DNA from: Uropetala carovei
Lineage: Eukaryota > Arthropoda > Insecta > Odonata > Petaluridae
Assembly: GCA_036926305.1 (NCBI GenBank)
Contig: JAXCHB010000177.1
Location: forward strand, 2,666,001-2,730,000
DNA: 64,000 nt
Direction: 5' to 3'
Below are positions 58,341 through 64,000 of the stretch, one piece after another (position 1 is the first letter of the stretch; every line of letters begins with the position of its first letter). The position numbers and the translations under genes are program-made. The notes beneath the pieces were generated by a model. That model saw only the letters and a program-made list of their open reading frames with translations. It did not search any database and was not told the DNA's origin.

Positions 58341-58413
58341 TATAATAACAATAGATATAATAACAATAGATATAATAACAATAGATATAATAACAGTGAT
58401 ATAATAACAATGA
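58341..58413. repeat. 15-bp minisatellite at palindrome centre
   Basis: About four units of AATAGATATAATAAC. Confidence 0.9.
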
Positions 58414-58804
58414 AACGCTCCGAGAATAGACTCGTGTAGTCCAAAGTTCACTACATTTGCTTGTGAAAGATTTCAACGGTGCTGGAGTGGTCAGTCGGTG
58501 GAGAATATTCACAATCAATGCTGTAGCTGGTAGTTCGGAATCTCACGAAAATGTGCCTGTTTTGTGTGTTACACAAAAACAAGAACTGACGGATGCGATA
58601 GAATATTGTATACGACTGCTGTGAGAGAAAGAACTGCTCACAGATAGTGTCAGTCCTTCAATTTCCATCCGTTCTCAGAACAGGTTAACGTAAATAATTT
58701 CACAATCGCGGAAAATGCGAATTTTTCGCAGGAAATACCGATAAAATATAAATGATGCAATAATTGTGACATGAAAGAAGAAATAAAAAACGAAAAAAAT
58801 AATT

Positions 58805-58876
58805 CGCGATAACGGGTCTCGAACGCGCGAAAATAAGTTTCGACGGCCGCGACTCTAGCGACTAGACCACCGTTTC
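58805..58876 (-). repeat. tRNA-like sequence in the right arm
   Basis: Mirror copy of the left-arm sequence; the internal Pol III promoter points to the minus strand, so the two are head-to-head inverted. Confidence 0.55.
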
Positions 58877-59098
58877 GCTTAGCAACTAATCCCTTATTAT
58901 TGTATTCATTTTGAGCTTCAGTTTCCTTAAATTTTTAATCGCTAATTTCTCAATAACGACTGCTTATCTACACCTAGCGTTTTGCACACGTACACTAGGG
59001 GAGTGAAGTTACCTACTAGCAAAGTATGACAGGAATCCGTGGATTTCACCTCAAGTCCTCTCCTTGTTAGTCTTAAAAGTGTTACCACAAACTAATTA

Positions 59099-61111
59099 CA
59101 GTGGAAGCCCCATTTAACATTTGTGTCGGGGACAAGTTTTTTGTACCTTAAATCGAGTAATACATTAAATGGGGATTATCTAAAATTGAAAGACTAAACG
59201 GCAGTTCATTAATGTCAGATATGTTTTATTAGTTAAAACACAAATATTAAGTGTATAGATTAATTACGATCAATTTTTTCATTTGTAAAATTTCACAGAA
59301 CGAAGATGGTTGAGAATAATACCAACTGTAAGTCCTCCAGCGAAAGTGATTCTTCTAGCTTATGGTTTTTTGCAAAATTATTGGTCATTTCATGGCTCTG
59401 ACCCTCATTGCACCTCCTAGCAGTGAATTTGCGATCTTTAATTTTTCCGAGACAAACTTTCTTAAAACTTTTAAACAAATAAACATACTTAATTGAAGTG
59501 CTCCTATATAGGAGGAATCAACCAAGCGTGCAGATCCCTTCAGTTTTTTAAGTTCGCATGCTATGATGAATACATGGTATAATTGGGCTTGCATGGGTTA
59601 TATAAGATAATACAGTAAAACCCCGTTATAATGCGGGTTTCGGGAGATGGAATGTACGCCTGCATTATCGGCAACCCGCGGTATTTCGGGAAATAATTTT
59701 AAAAAGAGTGAAAGTATATGCGTAATAACAAATTTAATTGCAAAATACTATAAAAACTGATATCGTATTTTGATTTAAATGCATACCTTACTTTAATCGG
59801 TGTTTTTAAAATAATCCGATATTTTCTTTTGGCGCAACAGCTGATGGCATTTCTTCGTCACATACGTCTTAATGTTTTGCAAATGTAAAAGATGAAGATG
59901 ATCACAATCACTCTGTCTCTCCATCCAATTCATCACTTCACTGATATTATCCAATACTTTGCTTATTTAAGGGGTCTCAACCTCATACATCTCTTCATTC
60001 TCGCTGTCATCTTCTGATAATATGATAATTTTTCTGCTCTTTCGCGGTTCTGGACTTCAGCTGCAATTTCTTATCATTCTTATAGACAACGACAGGAGTT
60101 TAGCATCGCGGTAAAATTTGAACCAAGTTGTTTATGAAGAAAATAAATCCCGATAAAATTTGAAACAAGGATGTTTATGAAGAAAATAAATGGAATCATT
60201 TTGGGGGACATGACTAGACCCGCGGTATATCCGAATCTACGGTATAGTGAGGTGCGTTATAACGGAGTTTTACTGTATTTACGAGTTTCGAATAATTATC
60301 CGTCAGTGAAATAGTGTGGTAAGCATTGGCAGACGTTTCGATGCCTGTTATCGGCTGACCATGCACAAAATGACAACGCTAACAGTTCCAACATCCTTTT
60401 AGTCTCATTTGTTACATTTCGGCCCTTTATGTGAAGTAGGCTCGCAAATTTGATTGCGTGTCTTGTGCGGTGTAGGGAAATGCTACAATGACTGACGAGT
60501 AAGAACATACATCCAAAATTTTAATAACATCGCCGCCTCGATGTAATAATAACATTGTTGTGAATAAGACTTCACTTTTTTCGGGCAATTGTCTTCCTTT
60601 CGGGTTAACACGGTAAATATGGCTGTGGTAATTGTGGGTGGCCCAACTAGCTAATGCGTCACGTTAGTGAGCGAGTGCCTGTGAACTGAAACGTAAAGAA
60701 ATCCGTGTTCATGTGATGACGTCATCGCAACTTTCGTGAAGTATGTAACAGATGACATTTAAGGTGGATTGACAAAACAGCACGACTAAATATTAATTCT
60801 TTTGAGTTTATTTAATGTAGTAACAACGCCAGTACGTGTTGTGCCATTGATGGTTAGATTGAATTAATATATTACATCTCCAACAAATGAAATATTCTCG
60901 AGTCACGATGTAAACGTACCTGAAATTGAGGCGATGCCCCGCAAGGGACCAGAATTTTGTCCCTTAATTGCGGGCAATTCACAAAATCGAGAAACACTTA
61001 ATCGGGTGATACAATACATTATTTATATGGAGCTTTGGTCGGGGCCACAAAAAAACCACCTTAAATGTGGGTAAACCTTAAATGGGAAAACCTTAAATCG
61101 GGATTCCACTG
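59099..61111. mobile_element. pogo/Tigger-like MITE (outer) with TA target
   Basis: The ends are CAGTGGAAGCCCCATTTAA (59099) and, in reverse, CAGTGGAATCCCGATTTAAG (61111), flanked by TA. It is interrupted by the element at 59613-60275; without it the length is about 1.35 kb. No transposase ORF. Confidence 0.85.
59613..60275. mobile_element. pogo/Tigger-like MITE (inner) with TA target
   Basis: The ends are CAGTAAAACCCCGTTATAA (59613) and, in reverse, CAGTAAAACTCCGTTATAA (60275), flanked by TA at 59611-59612 and 60276-60277. Noncoding. Confidence 0.9.
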
Positions 61112-61992
61112 TATGTGTTTTCACAAATTCCTTTATCCACCTTAATTACCTTTACTTTCAATACAATGATATTACTTATTTAGAATTACATAAATTTTAC
61201 CCCTTATAAATTGAGACTACCTAAAATAAGTAATATTAAATCAAAATGTTTCTCACAAACTTATCTTTTTTATAACAATTTGACCTCAACTCATATGTTC
61301 CTTGTATTTATTCAGCCGAATTACAATGGATTGCCGATTCCCGGATAATTGAAAAACATGGATAATCCAAACTGAATGTATTTATTGGAATTATTGTTAC
61401 ATTAATAGAATACACAATTAAAAGAAAATGTGAATGTTAAGGACAGACTCAAACAATGTAAACCTTTAAATACCTCGACAAAGAATGGCGATAAACTAAA
61501 GTTAAAATGTAATTTTAATAACTCATTCACCCTCACTTTTATTCACATGTTGGAGTCTTTTACTCAGAGAATAAAATACTCACTGTAAATGTATAAATAC
61601 ATTGCCAAAAAATGATGACAAACTAAATTTAAAATGAAATAAGAATGAGAATAAAGGATCAGACTCCAATAATGTAAACGTGGAAATAATTTCAATCTCT
61701 GCACACGACCATGGATAATTGGTGCGCTACTGTACTTGCTTGAGTTACGATCTTTCCAACCTAAACATTTTCATTATTATCATCTCAATAAGCTAAGCAT
61801 TTGAATTTCATCATTGATATTATTGTAATGAATCCATTGGAATTATTATAATTTATTCAAAAAACAATTATTACTAAACTGATTGATGATTGCTATGAAT
61901 CCAAAGAAGTTTATCAATTACACTTTCCATATGAAACCAACAACCTCTTTCTTGCACATTTATAAATGTCATTATTTCTCCCTATCTTTCAG
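61112..61992. other. NIM1K intron; isolated MITE end near 61720-61740
   Basis: The reverse sequence TACAGTAGCGCACCAATTAT (61735-61716) looks like a single mariner/Tigger end with no clear partner, though GGATAATTGAAAAACATGG (61342) resembles subterminal sequence. Nothing else. Confidence 0.4.
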
Positions 61993-62357
61993 GAAAAGAT
62001 ACTAGATGGCTACTTTCCAGATCCTGATGGAGTTAGTAAATCTTGTATAGAGCTCATTAGAGGAATGTTGGAGAAGTCTCCAAAAGATAGACTGACATTA
62101 GAGCGTGTCCCTGCATCTCGGTGGATGAGTGGTGTAGAGGTGCAATCTTTGGGAGGAGAGGCATTCTGGTCTGCTCCTACCATAGCTCATGCCGAAGGTG
62201 ACAATGAACCCAATGTCACAGTGACAGTGCCAGAGATAGAGGTGAAGGCCAGGAATCGACTTGAAGAACTCGGTGTCACTGCAACTATGCTGATGGAGCA
62301 TTCCTCGAGTGGCGCCAAGAGTCCATTGATTGGAGCATATCGTATTGTTGTGCACAT
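61993..62357 (+). CDS. NIM1K: NIM1 kinase, C-lobe end and C-terminal region exon
   Basis: The acceptor CTATCTTTCAG ends at 61992 (phase 0) and the donor GTAAGT starts at 62358 after CACAT, leaving two bases of a codon. It reads EKILDGYFPDPDGVSKSCIE, LIRGMLEKSPKDRLTLERV, then a C-terminal part with RLEELGVTATMLMEHSSSGA and GAYRIVVH, which aligns with vertebrate NIM1. At least one more exon must lie beyond 62357 in this gene. Confidence 0.96.
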
Positions 62358-62708
62358 GTAAGTTAGAACAGTTTTGACAATCTGCTCTGTGAAAACACCC
62401 ATGTAAAGAGAAACTTTGCTGCCGATCGATAATATACGCTGAATCAACTTCACGTAGTAATTGGTTCCGACCAAATGCGAGGTTTAATTTTGGTGTAGAC
62501 GTAGTTATATCTGCTCTAATAATGCATCATTTATATTTATAATCCAGCAGAATACTCTGGTTTGTTTCATAATAACAATGAAAGAATTTCTGCAATATCC
62601 TTTCTCCCGTAAGTACCCCTTCTGCTACAGGGGTTCCGCTCCAAGAATAGACTAGTCCAGACCAAAATTCATCTTCTGCACATCGTCAGCTGCCAAGTTT
62701 CAATTTCT
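62358..62708. other. NIM1K intron, nothing recognised
   Basis: Noncoding sequence downstream of the donor; probably 3' flank of the opposite-strand transposon gene. Confidence 0.5.
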
Positions 62709-63998
62709 TCACACACAGTTTTCTGATTGTGGATGGTAGTTGTCATAAAAACACACGAAGCATAAATATTCAAAACACCATGAACATTTTATAAATGCGA
62801 GTTCACCACAGTCACACTTTTTCTTATGTAGTTCCTCCGGGAACGCGACATCATTGACATTGAAAAAAATTTCTCTGTCTTCTAATAGCTTGGAAGCATA
62901 CCAAGTATACCGTAGCATTTTTCCGTAGATCGGTGCTCGAAGTTGATGGTGGATAAGTGAATGAATTTTGATTGAATCCTCTCTGCTTGTGATTTCTTAG
63001 TTCTGTTTCATCAAATAATAACAGTTCTGTATCCGGCGCACATAGTTTTTTACCTGCAAAAAATTGAGTGATTTATATTAACAATAAAACCTTTCCGATG
63101 CAGTCAGGATTTCTATACAAAGTACAGTAAATATAGTGTGTCTACTTACCTGATGGTAAAAATACATGTCGCAGGTTTGGCACAGGGGAGTGCATTTGGG
63201 CGGTATAATCTTCAATGAGCATGTTGGCACATCATTTTTGTCCACAAATCTTTCATCGTATTGTCCAGGATTAATCTGCACGTCCCACGAATCGGCAATA
63301 TACAAGAAGGGCTCCGTCTTCACGTAAGGATTTATGACCTTGTCCAGGAACACGGAATACGTCTCTCAAGTAAGCTTCCCTGATTTTGTGGCCATAACAA
63401 CAACATTGCTGTACTTGCTTACAAGCTGATCAACGTCATGATGAACACCGGGGCCAAACTTTCCGCCAACTTCTTGCAGGCACACGAACACGTGCGGCAA
63501 TAGTTTTCCTGAGAGCATAATTGCATACTGTGCAGTATATGAGTGAGTGAGTTTGTTCAACTGTTCCACAGCTACTTCCGTTACTTTTTCGCCACAGTGT
63601 GATAGCGTTCGTTCGCTGGTGATGCGATACTCGCAGCCTGTTTGATCCGTATTAATTACGAAATTCGGATTGAAGTCGGAAATAATTATCCGTGTCCGTT
63701 CTTGAAATCTCTTTGCTGCTTCCAATGTGTATCCTAACGACAGCCTGTCTTTATAGCTCATGTACTTCGTCACTTTTCATTGCGTAATTCCAAATTTTCA
63801 TTTGAATCTAACTATCCAGGTGTGCGAGGCCTTGAAAACATAATTATCACCACCATATTGAAACGCAGCAGTGATTGCCCATTGCTGTAGCATTCTCGTG
63901 GTGACAAGATGGAGATTTTGCCTAGCTTCCTTGAAGCGATCGAATATGTACGAATCGATCATCACTACTTTATCAGCCAACGTTCCACCACCTTCCAC
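62709..63998 (-). pseudogene. pogo-like DDE transposase with an apparent intron
   Basis: On the minus strand: a helix-turn-helix part (LHLVTTRMLQQWAITAAFQY, HTWIVRF); TGA codons after RFK and after FGITQ (63800-63770); first Asp in FVINTDQTGCEY; a TGA after SGKLT (63368-63366); second Asp in LYIADSWDVQ; third Asp in IPPKCTPLCQTCDMYFYHQ. Here a GTAAGT donor (63149) and a TTTTTTGCAG acceptor (63054) bracket a 96-nt intron; the reading continues VKNYVRRIQN, a TAA, EITSREDSIKIHS, and a C-terminal Cys-rich end (KKCDCGELAFIKCSWCFEYL) to a stop at 62709. It may begin beyond the window. Four in-frame stops, no frameshift. Confidence 0.88.
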
Positions 63999-64000
63999 TT

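Larger units (their letters stand above)
57910..59066. repeat. 1157-bp palindrome with two 386-bp arms and tRNA-like cores
   Basis: Left arm 57910-58295 and right arm 58681-59066 are reverse complements of equal length at about 99% identity. The 385-bp centre has no homology to the arms. Each arm holds box A TGGTCTAGTCG (58107) and box B CGTTCGAGACC (58151), spaced as in tRNA. No clear target duplication was found. Confidence 0.95.

Overview
This is eukaryotic, animal nuclear DNA, most likely from an arthropod and probably an insect. I infer this from a spliced NIM1-type kinase gene, the AT-rich background with frequent microsatellites, and the mixture of transposon families (jockey-like and CR1-like LINEs, an env-bearing Ty3/mdg4 element, hAT, Merlin, MULE, Helitron, pogo-like). 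No species can be named from the sequence. There are no prokaryotic genes, CRISPR arrays, rRNAs or clear functional tRNAs.

The only host gene I can support is NIM1K on the + strand. Four coding exons (31802-31913, 55557-55713, 57573-57857, 61993-62357) join in matching phases at GT/AG sites and encode the kinase domain from the VAIK lysine to beyond lobe C. The exon with the glycine-rich loop and the exon(s) after 62357 are not found here. Intron 1 of this part of the gene is about 23.6 kb and is full of transposons.

The rest is a transposon graveyard. 1-2690: jockey-like LINE on the - strand. 3108-7007: Hermes-like hAT. 9517-13121: second hAT. 13665-14238: polypyrimidine tracts. 14254-15367: unrecognised Cys-rich/basic ORF set on the - strand. 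15987-16981: broken orphan protein family on the - strand. 18240-24529: Ty3/mdg4 LTR element with env remnant on the - strand, its 5' LTR split by a hAT element. 24900-25603: Merlin transposase. 26866-29130: ruined Helitron. 32408-33903: TIR element with a MADF-domain ORF. 36080-38869: MULE. 40021-43346: composite hAT-like element with nested insertions. 47375-55400: CR1-like LINE cut by three later elements. 57910-59066: near-perfect 386-bp-arm palindrome carrying tRNA-like promoter boxes. 59099-61111: nested pogo-like MITEs. 62709-63998: pogo-like DDE transposase with its own intron, - strand.

Many boundaries are supported directly by terminal inverted repeats plus target-site duplications read in the sequence: eight hAT-type insertions have 8-bp duplications (five exact and internally unambiguous at hAT loci, others with one mismatch or low complexity), the MULE has 9 bp, and pogo/mariner-like elements have TA. 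Nearly all transposase ORFs are broken. None of these coding regions looks like a working defence or metabolic system; the main interest lies in the nested architecture, the palindrome, and several unclassified short ORFs.
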